DNA from: Fictibacillus sp. BK138
Lineage (GTDB): Bacteria > Bacillota > Bacilli > Bacillales > Fictibacillaceae
Assembly: GCF_004216955.1 (NCBI RefSeq)
Contig: NZ_SGXL01000001.1
Coordinates: 1,173,034 to 1,237,033 of the forward strand
Direction of reading: 5' to 3'
DNA length: 64,000 nt
In this document: positions 35,697 to 44,548 of the stretch, piece by piece
Position numbering within the stretch: the stretch's first letter is position 1
Layout: the number at the start of each line of letters is the position of its first letter
Program-made: the position numbers and the translations under genes
The notes under the pieces: generated by a model
The model's database searches: none
What the model was told of the DNA's origin: nothing
Seen by the model: the letters and a program-made list of their open reading frames with translations, nothing else

Positions 35697-35726
35697 AAGA
35701 CCTGCCTACTGATGCAGGTCTTTTTT
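35697..35726 (+). terminator. Terminator after the glycan cassette
   Basis: A 9-bp stem AAGACCTGC/GCAGGTCTT (35697-35705 with 35714-35722) with a T run. Confidence 0.92.
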
Positions 35727-35728
35727 AA

Positions 35729-35966
35729 AGGCTTCTTTCGAAAACTTTAATGATATGTAAGTAGTTAATTTCCGCTCCAGATACTCGCTTTCCGCAGGGT
35801 GTGCGGTAAGTCTCCTAGCGCTCTGCGCTATCAGGAGTCTCACCTGTCCCACTCATCCTGCAGGACAAGGAAGGCAACGACCGCATTACATCGCACGAAG
35901 AAAATGTGATTTTCCATTTTCGAGGAGTCTCGCATCTTCCACTCCAATCAACTTGTCAATGAAGTG
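35729..35966 (-). repeat. Repeat family 1, copy 7 (third module type)
   Basis: Both ends and the core hairpin are present. At the left-module junction it carries an insert of about 64 bp (about 35864-35928) that itself contains the hairpin GAAAATGTGATTTTCCATTTTC. Minus-strand orientation. It lies between the glycan cassette and uvrC. Confidence 0.88.
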
Positions 35967-36085
35967 AATGAAAAATTGATCCAAAAGCAAGATCAGAAAA
36001 AAGGGATGAGCGGTAATGAACTAAAAAAATCATTTTCTATGATATTATGATTAAATAACAGTTACACCAGAGGGGTGGATAAATA

Positions 36086-37861
36086 TTGACCTCAATTAAA
36101 CAAAAATTGATGCTTCTCCCAGATCAGCCTGGCTGCTATTTAATGAAGAATGAATTTGGAAAAGTAATCTATGTGGGGAAAGCAAAAGTATTAAAAAATA
36201 GAGTGAAATCATATTTTTCTGGTTCGCATGACGGAAAAACCCAGCGTTTAGTCAGTGAGATCAGAGACTTTGAATATATTGTTACTTCGACTGAAATGGA
36301 AGCTCTAGTTCTCGAGATGAATTTAATCAAAAAACATGATCCGCGTTACAACGTCATGTTAAAAGATGATAAAAGCTATCCATATTTAAAGGTTACTTCT
36401 GAAAAACAACCTCGTCTTTTATATACAAGAAAGATAAAGAAAGACGGCGGAAAATATTTTGGCCCCTTTGTTAACGCATATGCTGCACAAGAAACGAAAA
36501 AACTCCTGGATCGTATTTTTCCGCTAAGAAAATGTGACACGATGCCGAAAAGAGTTTGTCTTTATTATCATATTGGACAATGCCTGGGTCCATGTGTTTA
36601 TGAAGTTTCAGCTGAACAGAACAAACAAATGGTTGATGGTATCATAAAGTTTCTGAATGGCGGTTATCAGGATGTGAAGTCTCAGTTGTCAGAAAAAATG
36701 CTTGAAGCATCTGAAGCATTAAACTTTGAGCGTGCGAAAGAGCTGCGTGATCAGATCCAGCATATTGAAGCCGTAATGGAAAAACAAAAGATGATGACTT
36801 CGGATTTAGTCGACAGAGATGTGTTCGGTTATCATTTCGATAAAGGCTGGATGTGCGTTCAGGTGTTTTTTATTCGGCAAGGAAAGGTGATTGCTAGAGA
36901 CATATCCGTGTTTCCTTTTTACGGGGAGGCACATGAAGACCTGCTTACCTTTATTGGCCAGTTTTATCTTCAGAAAAACCATCTGCTTCCAAAGGAAATA
37001 CTTTTGCCTAAACAAGTGGATGCTAATATGATTCAAGAGCTTCTAAATGTTAAAGTTCTTCAGCCTCAAAAAGGGCAAAAGAAGGAACTTGTGGAATTGG
37101 CCACAAAAAATGCAACTCTTGCACTAAACGAAAAGTTTGCATTAATCGAACAGGATGAAGCACGAACAATAAAAGCAGTCGAAAACTTAGGTGAAAGAAT
37201 GGGGATTACCCCTCCATACAGAATTGAAGCTTTCGATAACTCTAACATTCATGGTACAGATCCGGTTTCAGCTATGGTTGTGTTTGTTGACGGTAAGCCT
37301 TATAAGAAGGATTACCGAAAATATAAGATTAAATCTGTAGAGGGCCCTGATGACTATGCTTCTATGAAGGAAGTAGTTCGCAGAAGGTATTCCAGATTGC
37401 TGAGAGAAGAAGGTGAAATGCCAAGCTTAATCCTGATTGATGGAGGAAAAGGACAGATTTCAGCTGCTCAGGATGTACTTGAAAACGAACTTAATCTTTT
37501 CATTCCTGTTGCGGGGCTGTCAAAGGATGAGAAACACCGTACTTCTCAATTGTGGCTTGGTGATCCTCCTGAGATGATCCATCTTCCGAGAAACAGTCAA
37601 GAATTTTACTTGCTGCAAAGAGTGCAGGATGAAGTCCACCGTTTTGCGATTTCATTTCATCGCAAGGTTCGGTCAAAAAGTATGTTCGAGTCCATTTTAG
37701 ATGGAATTGCCGGGATAGGAGAAAAAAGAAAGAAGATGCTGCTCCGTCATTTCGGTTCAATGAAAAAAATGAAAGAGGCAACCGTAGAAGAGATCCAGGA
37801 AGCGGGAGTTCCAAGAGCAGTCGCAGAAGAAATAAACAAAGCATTTTTGTCAAAAGACTAG
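36086..37861 (+). CDS. uvrC: UvrABC excinuclease subunit C
   Basis: A 591-residue nuclease of nucleotide excision repair that makes both incisions around a lesion. N-terminal GIY-YIG domain ([20 protein letters not shown], about residues 14-33), UVR motif (about 195-230), the C-terminal RNase H-like 5'-incision domain ([20 protein letters not shown]) and two helix-hairpin-helix motifs at the end ([19 protein letters not shown]). The start is TTG 36086, 7-8 bases after GAGGGGTGG. Length fits B. subtilis UvrC (590-598). No terminator follows; the lysC promoter overlaps its stop codon. Confidence 0.96.
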   Translation: MTSIKQKLMLLPDQPGCYLMKNEFGKVIYVGKAKVLKNRVKSYFSGSHDGKTQRLVSEIRDFEYIVTSTEMEALVLEMNLIKKHDPRYNVMLKDDKSYPYLKVTSEKQPRLLYTRKIKKDGGKYFGPFVNAYAAQETKKLLDRIFPLRKCDTMPKRVCLYYHIGQCLGPCVYEVSAEQNKQMVDGIIKFLNGGYQDVKSQLSEKMLEASEALNFERAKELRDQIQHIEAVMEKQKMMTSDLVDRDVFGYHFDKGWMCVQVFFIRQGKVIARDISVFPFYGEAHEDLLTFIGQFYLQKNHLLPKEILLPKQVDANMIQELLNVKVLQPQKGQKKELVELATKNATLALNEKFALIEQDEARTIKAVENLGERMGITPPYRIEAFDNSNIHGTDPVSAMVVFVDGKPYKKDYRKYKIKSVEGPDDYASMKEVVRRRYSRLLREEGEMPSLILIDGGKGQISAAQDVLENELNLFIPVAGLSKDEKHRTSQLWLGDPPEMIHLPRNSQEFYLLQRVQDEVHRFAISFHRKVRSKSMFESILDGIAGIGEKRKKMLLRHFGSMKKMKEATVEEIQEAGVPRAVAEEINKAFLSKD

Positions 37862-38183
37862 TTGCAGTCATTTAGTAACTTTGTTAAAATGAGACCAACT
37901 TTATAAATATGCCATGCTTCTAATGAAGTGATGGTAGAGGAGCAGGAACCAATAGTATCCCATCTGAAGAGAAGAAGCTCTTGTGAGGGTGGAAGAAAGG
38001 GGATTCTTGCCGAAGTGTAAAAGGACTTCTAGCCTTTTATGCTGGACCTGTATTGAATAAATACAGAGCTGTCACACAATTCCCCCCAGGACTTGTGTGG
38101 AGGACTATCTCACTAGGGGGAAACAAACTTGGCTTGCTTCGGATATAGCAACAATAGGGTTTTTCCTTATTGTTGCTTTTTTG
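37862..38183 (+). promoter_or_regulatory. lysC promoter and lysine riboswitch
   Basis: Promoter TTGCAG (37862-37867), 17-bp spacer, extended -10 TGTTAAAAT (TAAAAT at 37885-37890). The leader carries L-box landmarks: GTAGAGGAGC, GAGGGTGGAAGAAAGGGGAT, TTGCCGAAG and GCTGGACC. The expression platform ends in a terminator (stem 38147-38156 with 38168-38177, then six T's). Lysine binding should favour termination before lysC. Confidence 0.92.
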
Positions 38184-38229
38184 TTTCATAAAGAGATAGA
38201 AAATTACAACAGGAAAGGATTTGGAGAAG

Positions 38230-39468
38230 ATGGGGAGAATTGTACAAAAATTTGGCGGTACAAGTGTAGGATCGGTTGAACGGATCCAAAATGCTGCAAA
38301 AAGAATTATTAACGAAGTAAACAATGGCAATGAAGTCGTTGTTGTCGTATCGGCAATGGGCAAAACAACAGATGAACTTGTCAGATTGGCTGGAGAAATC
38401 AGCAAAAACCCTTCAAAACGTGAAATGGATATGCTCCTCACAACGGGTGAACAAGTCACGATAGCTTTATTAACGATGGCTTTGCATCAGGAAGGTTATA
38501 AAGCTCTTTCTCTGACAGGCTGGCAAGCAGGTATTCAAACAGAAAATAATCATTCAAATGCTAGAATACTAGACATTGATTCTGAACGGATCAACAGATT
38601 GTTAAAAGACGGAAATATTGTGGTGGTTGCAGGATTTCAAGGCTTGATTCCTGAAACGAATGATATCGCAACACTTGGAAGAGGCGGATCAGATACGACA
38701 GCTGTAGCGCTGGCAGCCGCACTGAAAGCCGATCGCTGTGATATTTATACAGATGTTACAGGTGTTTACACGACTGATCCCCGTGCAGTTAAATCAGCAA
38801 GAAAAATACCATCTATTTCTTATGATGAGATGCTTGAAATGGCTAATCTTGGGGCCGGTGTACTGCACCCAAGAGCTGTAGAATTTGCAAAAAACTATTC
38901 GATTGTTTTAGAAGTCAGATCAAGTATGAGTGATGAACGAGGAACGCTAGTAGAGGAGGAAGCAACGATGGAACAAAATTTAATGGTGAGAGGTTTAGCT
39001 TTTGAAGGTAACATAACAAAGATTACGGTAACCAACATGCCGAATGAAATAAACGCATTGTCGGATTTATTCACGATCTTGGCAAGCAATGGGATAAATG
39101 TAGATATTATTATTCAAAACGTGATGAATGAAGAAAAGACCAATATTTCTTTTTCTATTGACTCCAGTATATTGTCAGACACTCAAGAAGTACTTGCTGA
39201 AAACCAGGATAAATTGGGCTTTGAATCGATCAGCTATGAAGGCAATCTTGCTAAAGTATCCATCGTTGGTTCAGGAATGATTTCCAATCCTGGTGTAGCA
39301 GCCATGATGTTCAAAGCCCTATCTGACCAGGATGTAATGATTAAAATGGTTAGTACATCTGAAATTAAGGTTTCTACTGTAGTGAAACAGGAAGATATGA
39401 TTAAATCAATCGAAACTCTTCATGACACATTTGAACTGGATGCACGAGTACCTGTTCAGAACCAATAA
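38230..39468 (+). CDS. lysC: Aspartokinase II, alpha subunit
   Basis: A 412-residue lysine-sensitive aspartate kinase, the first step towards lysine and diaminopimelate. The kinase domain begins GRIVQKFGGTSVGS (ATP site), with GRGGSDTTAVALAAAL around residue 150 and a C-terminal pair of ACT domains (about 250-412). The start is ATG 38230, which gives the MG-IVQKFGGTSVGSVE N-terminus of B. subtilis LysC; AGGAAAGGA lies 10 bases upstream. Regulated by the lysine riboswitch. A second in-frame start inside the gene produces the beta subunit. A bidirectional terminator follows. Confidence 0.96.
   Translation: MGRIVQKFGGTSVGSVERIQNAAKRIINEVNNGNEVVVVVSAMGKTTDELVRLAGEISKNPSKREMDMLLTTGEQVTIALLTMALHQEGYKALSLTGWQAGIQTENNHSNARILDIDSERINRLLKDGNIVVVAGFQGLIPETNDIATLGRGGSDTTAVALAAALKADRCDIYTDVTGVYTTDPRAVKSARKIPSISYDEMLEMANLGAGVLHPRAVEFAKNYSIVLEVRSSMSDERGTLVEEEATMEQNLMVRGLAFEGNITKITVTNMPNEINALSDLFTILASNGINVDIIIQNVMNEEKTNISFSIDSSILSDTQEVLAENQDKLGFESISYEGNLAKVSIVGSGMISNPGVAAMMFKALSDQDVMIKMVSTSEIKVSTVVKQEDMIKSIETLHDTFELDARVPVQNQ
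38968..39468 (+). CDS. Aspartokinase II, beta subunit (in-frame internal start)
   Basis: Inside lysC, GAGGAGGA (38953-38960) lies 7 bases before an in-frame ATG (MEQNLMVRGLAFEG). In B. subtilis the same arrangement yields a separate beta subunit identical to the C-terminus of alpha. Here it would be 166 residues, comprising the two ACT domains that bind lysine. The strong internal ribosome site supports conservation of this overlapping gene. Confidence 0.85.
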   Translation: MEQNLMVRGLAFEGNITKITVTNMPNEINALSDLFTILASNGINVDIIIQNVMNEEKTNISFSIDSSILSDTQEVLAENQDKLGFESISYEGNLAKVSIVGSGMISNPGVAAMMFKALSDQDVMIKMVSTSEIKVSTVVKQEDMIKSIETLHDTFELDARVPVQNQ

Positions 39469-39481
39469 TGTTTACAACTGA

Positions 39482-39512
39482 AAAAGCCGGCATCAGCCGG
39501 CTTTTGTTTATT
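39482..39512. terminator. Bidirectional terminator between lysC and yslB
   Basis: A perfect 10-bp stem AAAAGCCGGC/GCCGGCTTTT (39482-39491 with 39496-39505) around ATCA. Confidence 0.95.
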
Positions 39513-39954
39513 CGATCGTATCTTTTTTGTCCCACTGGACCGTAATGGAAACTTTATTGCGTTTCATTGACTCAAGCGCTTCAGTCGTACATTTTTTTTG
39601 CAGCTGAATTTGTTCTGCTAGAAATCCAGCTTCTAAGCTAAAAGTGTGGTGCTGGAAATTCTCGATTCGCTGTTCGATCAGTAATGAATGAAGTGAAAAC
39701 ACCATTTCTGTTTTTGATGCTTCGATCATTTCGAGATTACCCCAGCCAGCCTCATTGAAAAAAGCACTAACTTCTTCTATTGTATGTAAAGGGTATTTTC
39801 TGGCAAGATGTCTGCCAGCCCAATATAAAATATTTCTTTCTTGTTTACCAAGAAGTTCAGGTAATAAATCGCTGCGAAGGATCTCGTACCCAAAAGCTGA
39901 AACAGAAGGCTTTTCAGCAGGGGTAGTCTCGTCCTTTGTTTTTTGTTTAAACAT
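39508..39954 (-). CDS. yslB: DUF2507 protein YslB
   Basis: A 148-residue soluble protein of the DUF2507/YslB family, found between lysC and sdhC in B. subtilis too. It has the typical start SAFGYEILRSDLLPELLGK and ILYWAGRHLARKYP (about residues 42-55). The fold resembles V4R-type small-molecule-binding domains, but the function is unknown. It starts at ATG 39954 and is divergent from sdhCAB. A TATAAT-like box on the minus strand near 39980-39985 may be its promoter. Confidence 0.9.
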   Translation of the reverse strand: MFKQKTKDETTPAEKPSVSAFGYEILRSDLLPELLGKQERNILYWAGRHLARKYPLHTIEEVSAFFNEAGWGNLEMIEASKTEMVFSLHSLLIEQRIENFQHHTFSLEAGFLAEQIQLQKKCTTEALESMKRNKVSITVQWDKKDTIE

Positions 39955-40093
39955 TCTGCATCCCTTCTTTCTATTTTTATTATAACGGGTAAGAGGAGCA
40001 AACTCTATAGCAACTCAGTATTTGTCGAAAAAGTAACAAAGAAAAAACACTGATGTATCAATAAAATATCACAATTAAGTTGTTAGCGTTTTC

Positions 40094-40259
40094 TTGACGG
40101 TGTCAAACGATGGGAGTAAAATGGACATGTTGCTAGTTGATTAAACTAATTGTTTAACACTTTTTCCTCATTAAAAAGAGGAAACTTAAAACGCTTACAT
40201 GTGGAGAGGAACAAAAGATTAGCAGCCAGAGAGAGGCTAAATTTGAAGGGGGCAAGAAA
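40094..40259 (+). promoter_or_regulatory. sdhCAB promoter and structured leader with cre-like site
   Basis: Promoter TTGACG (40094-40099), 17-bp spacer, TAAAAT (40117-40122). A perfect 13-bp palindrome TTGACGGTGTCAA (40094-40106) covers the -35 box. The leader of about 130 bases holds a hairpin TTTCCTC/GAGGAAA (about 40163-40183), TTAAAACGCTTACA (40186-40199), which fits the CcpA cre consensus at all but one fixed position, and a G-rich ribosome site. CcpA repression by roadblock is inferred. The rest of the 305-base gap back to yslB holds nothing else I recognise. Confidence 0.75.
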
Positions 40260-40868
40260 ATGGCTGGCAGTAAGGATTTTGTAAACAGAAGGATTCATTC
40301 ACTTTTAGGAGTTATTCCTATTGGGATTTTCCTAATTCAGCATTTAGTTGTAAACCATTTTGCAACAAAGGATGCTGAAGCATTTAATGCCGCAGCACAT
40401 TTTATGGAAAATCTGCCGTTTCGTATTTTCCTAGAAACGTTCGTTATTTACTTACCAATTTTATTTCATGCGGTTTATGGTCTTTATATTACATTCCAGG
40501 CTAAGAATAACGTTAGCCGCTATGGATATTTCCGGAATATGATGTTCCTTGTTCAGCGTGTAACAGGTGTTATCACTTTAATTTTTATTGCATGGCATGT
40601 TTGGGAAACACGCGTTCAAGCTGCGCTTGGAGCGGAAGTAAACTTCTCAATGATGGCTGATATTTTAAGCTCTCCATTTATGATCGCGTTCTACTTAATC
40701 GGAGTATTATCTGCAGTATTTCATTTTGCTAACGGACTATGGTCGTTCTTTGTCAGCTGGGGCCTTACTGTTTCGCCTCGTTCACAGAAGATTTCAACTT
40801 ACGTAACCATGGGTGTGTTCGTAGCACTTGCTATCGTTAGCGTACGTACTATTTTTGCATTCATTTAA
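40260..40868 (+). CDS. sdhC: Succinate dehydrogenase cytochrome b558 subunit
   Basis: A 202-residue membrane anchor with five helices, the fused single-subunit form of Bacillus (202 aa in B. subtilis). It binds two b hemes and menaquinone; conserved histidines appear in RRIHSLLGV, FLIQHLVVNHF and LFHAVYG. It passes electrons from SdhAB into the membrane quinone pool. GAAGGGGG precedes ATG 40260. First gene of sdhCAB, with sdhA 15 bases downstream. Confidence 0.96.
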   Translation: MAGSKDFVNRRIHSLLGVIPIGIFLIQHLVVNHFATKDAEAFNAAAHFMENLPFRIFLETFVIYLPILFHAVYGLYITFQAKNNVSRYGYFRNMMFLVQRVTGVITLIFIAWHVWETRVQAALGAEVNFSMMADILSSPFMIAFYLIGVLSAVFHFANGLWSFFVSWGLTVSPRSQKISTYVTMGVFVALAIVSVRTIFAFI

Positions 40869-40883
40869 AAGGGGTGAGACAAA

Positions 40884-42644
40884 ATGAGTAATCAAAAAAT
40901 TATCGTTGTTGGCGGAGGTCTCGCCGGGTTAATGGCTACAATTAAAGCAGCTGAAGCTGGTGTGAATGTCGACCTCTTTTCAGTAGTTCCAGTAAAACGT
41001 TCGCATTCTGTTTGTGCTCAAGGCGGTATAAACGGTGCTGTAAATACAAAGGGTGAAGGGGATTCACCTTGGGAACACTTTGATGATTCAGTTTATGGCG
41101 GTGATTTCTTAGCAAATCAGCCTCCTGTAAAAGCTATGTGTGATGCTGCTCCTGGAATTATCCATTTAATGGACCGTATGGGTGTTATGTTCAACAGAAC
41201 ACCTGAAGGTTTGCTTGATTTCCGCCGTTTTGGAGGAACTCAGCATCACCGTACAGCGTTCGCTGGGGCAACTACAGGACAGCAATTGTTATATGCACTT
41301 GATGAGCAGGTTCGTCGTCATGAAGTTGCAGGACTTGTTACAAAGTACGAAGGCTGGGAATTCCTTTCTGCCATCATTGATGATGAAGGTCAATGCCGCG
41401 GTGTTACTGCCCAAAACTTAAAGACTATGGAAATTGTCAGCTTTGCAGCAGATGCTGTTATCATGGCAACAGGCGGACCTGGTATCATCTTCGGTAAATC
41501 TACGAACTCCGTAATCAATACGGGTGGAGCAGCTTCTGCTCTTTATCAGCAAGGTGTTCATTATGCAAATGGTGAATTTATTCAAATTCATCCAACTGCT
41601 ATCCCTGGTGACGATAAGCTTCGATTAATGAGTGAATCGGCACGTGGTGAAGGCGGCCGTGTTTGGACGTATAAAGATGGAAAGCCTTGGTATTTCCTTG
41701 AAGAAAAATACCCTGCTTATGGAAACCTTGTTCCGCGTGATATTGCAACACGTGAGATCTTCCACGTTTGTGTAGATTTAAAGCTCGGTATTAATGGAGA
41801 GAACATGGTATATCTTGATCTTTCACACAAAGATCCGAAAGAACTTGATATTAAACTTGGTGGAATCATTGAAATCTATGAAAAGTTCATGGGAGATGAT
41901 CCTCGTAAAGTTCCAATGAAGATCTTCCCTGCGGTTCACTATTCAATGGGCGGAATGTGGGTAGATTATGATCAGATGACAAACATTCCAGGTCTTTTCG
42001 CTGCAGGTGAGTGTGAATACCAATACCATGGTGCAAACCGATTAGGAGCTAACTCTCTATTATCTGCTATCTTTGGCGGAATGATGGCTGGTCCGTCTGC
42101 AGTTAAATACATCAGAGGGTTGGAAAAGACAGTTGAAGATGTTTCTTCTTCTGTATTTGAAAACCAAGTTAAGAAAGATCAAGAAGTATATAACAACATC
42201 CTTTCTATGGATGGAACTGAAAATGCATATGTGATCCATAAAGAATTAGGAGAATGGATGACTGATAATGTAACAGTTGTTAGATACAATGATAAATTAA
42301 AACAAACAGATGAAAAGATTCAGGAATTAATGCAGCGCTATAAGAACATCAATATTAATGATACTTCTAAGTGGAGCAATCAGGGAGCATCGTTCACTCG
42401 CCAGTTATGGCACATGCTTCAGCTTGCACGTGTTATTACTCTCGGAGCATTAAACCGTGATGAAAGCCGTGGTGCGCATTACAAACCTGATTTCCCAGAA
42501 CGTAATGATGAACAATGGTTAAAGACAACAAAAGCGAAATTTAATCCTGCGACAAACGGACCTGATTTTGAGTACGAAGATGTAGATGTTTCGCTTATCC
42601 AGCCGCGTAAACGTGACTATTCTAAGAAGAAGGCAGGGGTGTAA
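40884..42644 (+). CDS. sdhA: Succinate dehydrogenase flavoprotein subunit
   Basis: A 586-residue flavoprotein (586 in B. subtilis) that oxidises succinate to fumarate in the TCA cycle. Motifs in order: FAD-binding GGGLAGLMATIKAAEAG, the FAD-linking histidine region SHSVCAQGGINGAVN, HRTAFAGATTGQQ, the active-site RGEGGRVW with its arginine, and the C-terminal ESRGAHYKPDFPERND. GGGGTGAG precedes ATG 40884. sdhB follows 2 bases after the stop. Confidence 0.98.
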   Translation: MSNQKIIVVGGGLAGLMATIKAAEAGVNVDLFSVVPVKRSHSVCAQGGINGAVNTKGEGDSPWEHFDDSVYGGDFLANQPPVKAMCDAAPGIIHLMDRMGVMFNRTPEGLLDFRRFGGTQHHRTAFAGATTGQQLLYALDEQVRRHEVAGLVTKYEGWEFLSAIIDDEGQCRGVTAQNLKTMEIVSFAADAVIMATGGPGIIFGKSTNSVINTGGAASALYQQGVHYANGEFIQIHPTAIPGDDKLRLMSESARGEGGRVWTYKDGKPWYFLEEKYPAYGNLVPRDIATREIFHVCVDLKLGINGENMVYLDLSHKDPKELDIKLGGIIEIYEKFMGDDPRKVPMKIFPAVHYSMGGMWVDYDQMTNIPGLFAAGECEYQYHGANRLGANSLLSAIFGGMMAGPSAVKYIRGLEKTVEDVSSSVFENQVKKDQEVYNNILSMDGTENAYVIHKELGEWMTDNVTVVRYNDKLKQTDEKIQELMQRYKNININDTSKWSNQGASFTRQLWHMLQLARVITLGALNRDESRGAHYKPDFPERNDEQWLKTTKAKFNPATNGPDFEYEDVDVSLIQPRKRDYSKKKAGV

Positions 42645-42646
42645 AC

Positions 42647-43402
42647 ATGAGCACAAAAATGGTGAAATTCATCATCTCAAGACAAGATAACCCAGAGACT
42701 GCCCCATATCTAGAAGAGTTTGAGATTCCGCATCGTCCAAATATGAACGTTATATCAGCTCTTATGGAAATTCGTAGAAATCCTGTGAATGCAAAAGGTG
42801 AAGCTACGACTCCTGTAACTTGGGAGATGGGATGTCTAGAAGAAGTTTGTGGTGCGTGTTCAATGGTTATCAACGGAAAGCCCCGTCAATCTTGTACGGC
42901 TCTTGTTGATCAGTTAGAACAGCCGATCAGACTTGAACCAATGAAGACTTTTCCAGTTGTTCGTGACCTGGCGATCGATAGAAGCAGAATGTTTGATGCG
43001 CTTAAGCGTGTTAAAGCTTGGATTCCGATCGATGGTACGTACGACCTTGGACCAGGACCGAGAATGCCTGAAACTAAGCGTCAATGGGCATATGAACTTT
43101 CCAAGTGTATGACTTGTGGTGTTTGCCTAGAGGCTTGTCCAAATGTTAACAGCAATTCAGATTTTATTGGACCAGCTCCACTTTCTCAAGTTCGTCTGTT
43201 TAACGCACATCCAACTGGTGAAATGAATAAAGAAGAGCGTCTAAATGCCATTATGGATGATGGAGGACTTGCAGAATGCGGTAACTCTCAAAACTGTGTA
43301 CAGTCTTGTCCAAAAGGAATTCCTCTAACAACATCTATCGCAGCTCTTAATCGTGACACTACTTTCCAAGCGTTTAAGAACTTCTTTGGAAGTGACAGAT
43401 AA
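42647..43402 (+). CDS. sdhB: Succinate dehydrogenase iron-sulfur subunit
   Basis: A 251-residue iron-sulfur protein (253 in B. subtilis). The N-terminal ferredoxin domain holds the [2Fe-2S] cysteines (CLEEVCGACSM and a later Cys in RQSC); the C-terminal domain holds CMTCGVCLEACP and CVQSCPKGIP for the [4Fe-4S] and [3Fe-4S] clusters. It wires SdhA to the hemes of SdhC. Last gene of the operon, followed by a terminator. Confidence 0.98.
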   Translation: MSTKMVKFIISRQDNPETAPYLEEFEIPHRPNMNVISALMEIRRNPVNAKGEATTPVTWEMGCLEEVCGACSMVINGKPRQSCTALVDQLEQPIRLEPMKTFPVVRDLAIDRSRMFDALKRVKAWIPIDGTYDLGPGPRMPETKRQWAYELSKCMTCGVCLEACPNVNSNSDFIGPAPLSQVRLFNAHPTGEMNKEERLNAIMDDGGLAECGNSQNCVQSCPKGIPLTTSIAALNRDTTFQAFKNFFGSDR

Positions 43403-43412
43403 TCGATAGCTG

Positions 43413-43444
43413 AAAGCTTCTCTCGATCGGGAGAAGCTTTTTTC
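43413..43444 (+). terminator. Terminator after sdhB
   Basis: A 10-bp stem AAAGCTTCTC/GAGAAGCTTT (43413-43422 with 43431-43440), extendable by CGATCG in the loop, with T's. Confidence 0.93.
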
Positions 43445-43519
43445 ACAATCAAAAAGTACCTGGAACTGAAACTCTAGCGGACAGCTTTTGCAAAGATTTC
43501 GATAAAAGGTGGTAAGTTG

Positions 43520-43987
43520 ATGGCAAGACAAGATTATATTTCAAATATGGAAGAATGGGAAAAAGGGTTTCATTTTTTTCACGAATTGAATGTTCGCTTT
43601 GGCGAAATCGATGGTTTTGGACATGTAAATAACACGAATATCTTTATTTATATGGAAGAAGCCAGAATTGCCCTCTTTAAAGAACTAGGCTTGATGAGAT
43701 CTTGGGGAGCACGTGATTCCGAGGAAATTCCTGTTGTCGCAGATCTGCAATGTGATTACCTTGCTCAAATCATGTATGATGAGAAGTTAAAGGTATATGT
43801 AAAGATTAATGAAGCAGGATCATCATCTATCGATCTGCATTACCTGGGAATTAATGAAGAGAATAAGCCGGTTTTCACAGGAAGAGGAGCGATTGTTCAG
43901 ATTTCCAGGGAGAGCGGACGCCCTTTAAAGTGGAGTGAAACATTAAAAAAACAATTAGAAAACTTTTCACAAAAAGCCCATATATAA
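43520..43987 (+). CDS. ysmA: Hotdog-fold acyl-CoA thioesterase (YsmA)
   Basis: A 155-residue 4-hydroxybenzoyl-CoA thioesterase-like protein. The family signature RFGEIDGFGHVNNTNIFIYMEEAR (about residues 25-48) includes the catalytic aspartate and the H-N pair. Probably a soluble acyl-CoA thioesterase; the substrate is unknown. ATG 43520 is 7 bases after AAAGGTGG; the TTG just before it is less likely. It sits between sdhB and gerE as in B. subtilis. Confidence 0.9.
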   Translation: MARQDYISNMEEWEKGFHFFHELNVRFGEIDGFGHVNNTNIFIYMEEARIALFKELGLMRSWGARDSEEIPVVADLQCDYLAQIMYDEKLKVYVKINEAGSSSIDLHYLGINEENKPVFTGRGAIVQISRESGRPLKWSETLKKQLENFSQKAHI

Positions 43988-44008
43988 AAAATGGGCTTTT
44001 TTTTTATT
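43971..44008 (+). terminator. Terminator overlapping the ysmA end
   Basis: An 11-bp stem AAAAAGCCCAT/ATGGGCTTTTT spans the stop codon and is followed by a long T run. Confidence 0.93.
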
Positions 44009-44048
44009 TTATTATGGAATATTATGGGGACTTTTTAACTTAACCAAG

Positions 44049-44078
44049 TCACTTACACATGTGTTATGACATAGTATA
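44049..44078 (+). promoter_or_regulatory. Candidate sigma-K promoter of gerE
   Basis: CATAGTATA at 44070-44078 fits the sigma-K -10 pattern CATANNNTA, with a TCAC/ACAC sequence about 16-17 bp upstream (44049-44058). In B. subtilis gerE is transcribed by sigma-K in the mother cell. Confidence 0.55.
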
Positions 44079-44143
44079 TGTTGACTAAATACTTCCAATA
44101 TTCGTTGGCGGTTCCTAAACCCTAGCAAGGAGGGGTGAATTCA

Positions 44144-44368
44144 TTGAAAGATAAACACTACCGACCGAAGCCTCTACTTACAAAAAGAGAGAGAGAAGTT
44201 TTCGAACTATTAGTCCAAGATAAGACCACAAAAGAAATTGCGGAACAATTATTTATTAGTGAGAAAACAGTTCGAAACCATATTTCGAATACCATGCAAA
44301 AGCTTGGGGTTAAAGGACGCTCTCAAGCCGTTGTAGAGTTATTGAGGCTTGGAGAACTCGAGATTTAG
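44144..44368 (+). CDS. gerE: Late mother-cell regulator GerE
   Basis: A 74-residue LuxR-type DNA-binding protein, nearly identical in its core to B. subtilis GerE (74 aa): PLLTKREREVFELLVQDKTT then the helix-turn-helix EIAEQLFISEKTVRNHISNTM. It has no receiver domain. With sigma-K RNA polymerase it activates or represses spore-coat genes at the end of sporulation. TTG 44144 is preferred because AAGGAGGGG lies 10 bases upstream and the length matches; GTG 44135 overlaps the ribosome site. Confidence 0.96.
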   Translation: MKDKHYRPKPLLTKREREVFELLVQDKTTKEIAEQLFISEKTVRNHISNTMQKLGVKGRSQAVVELLRLGELEI

Positions 44369-44375
44369 TCAGGAA

Positions 44376-44406
44376 GCGGCTTTCGCGTGAAAGCCGTTTT
44401 CAGTTT
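44376..44406 (+). terminator. Probable terminator after gerE
   Basis: An 8-bp stem CGGCTTTC/GAAAGCCG (44377-44384 with 44389-44396), followed by a short, interrupted T run. Confidence 0.7.
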
Positions 44407-44548
44407 GCGTATCTAAACATAATGGCATGATAGTTGTAAGCAAAGTTACTATTCAGGGAAAAGTTGCAATTGATTTTTTATCTCTTTTTCAGATATGATG
44501 ACTAAGATGTCTATGGTTTCTGGCCAGATAATGAAAAAGGTGAATATC

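Noticed and set aside
43446-43500. Possible twelfth copy of repeat family 1 before ysmA
   Set aside because: CCTGGAACTGAAACTCTA resembles the right arm but is too short and degraded to claim.
44070-44078. Sigma-A promoter for gerE
   Set aside because: No matching -35 box; the sequence fits a sigma-K -10 pattern better.
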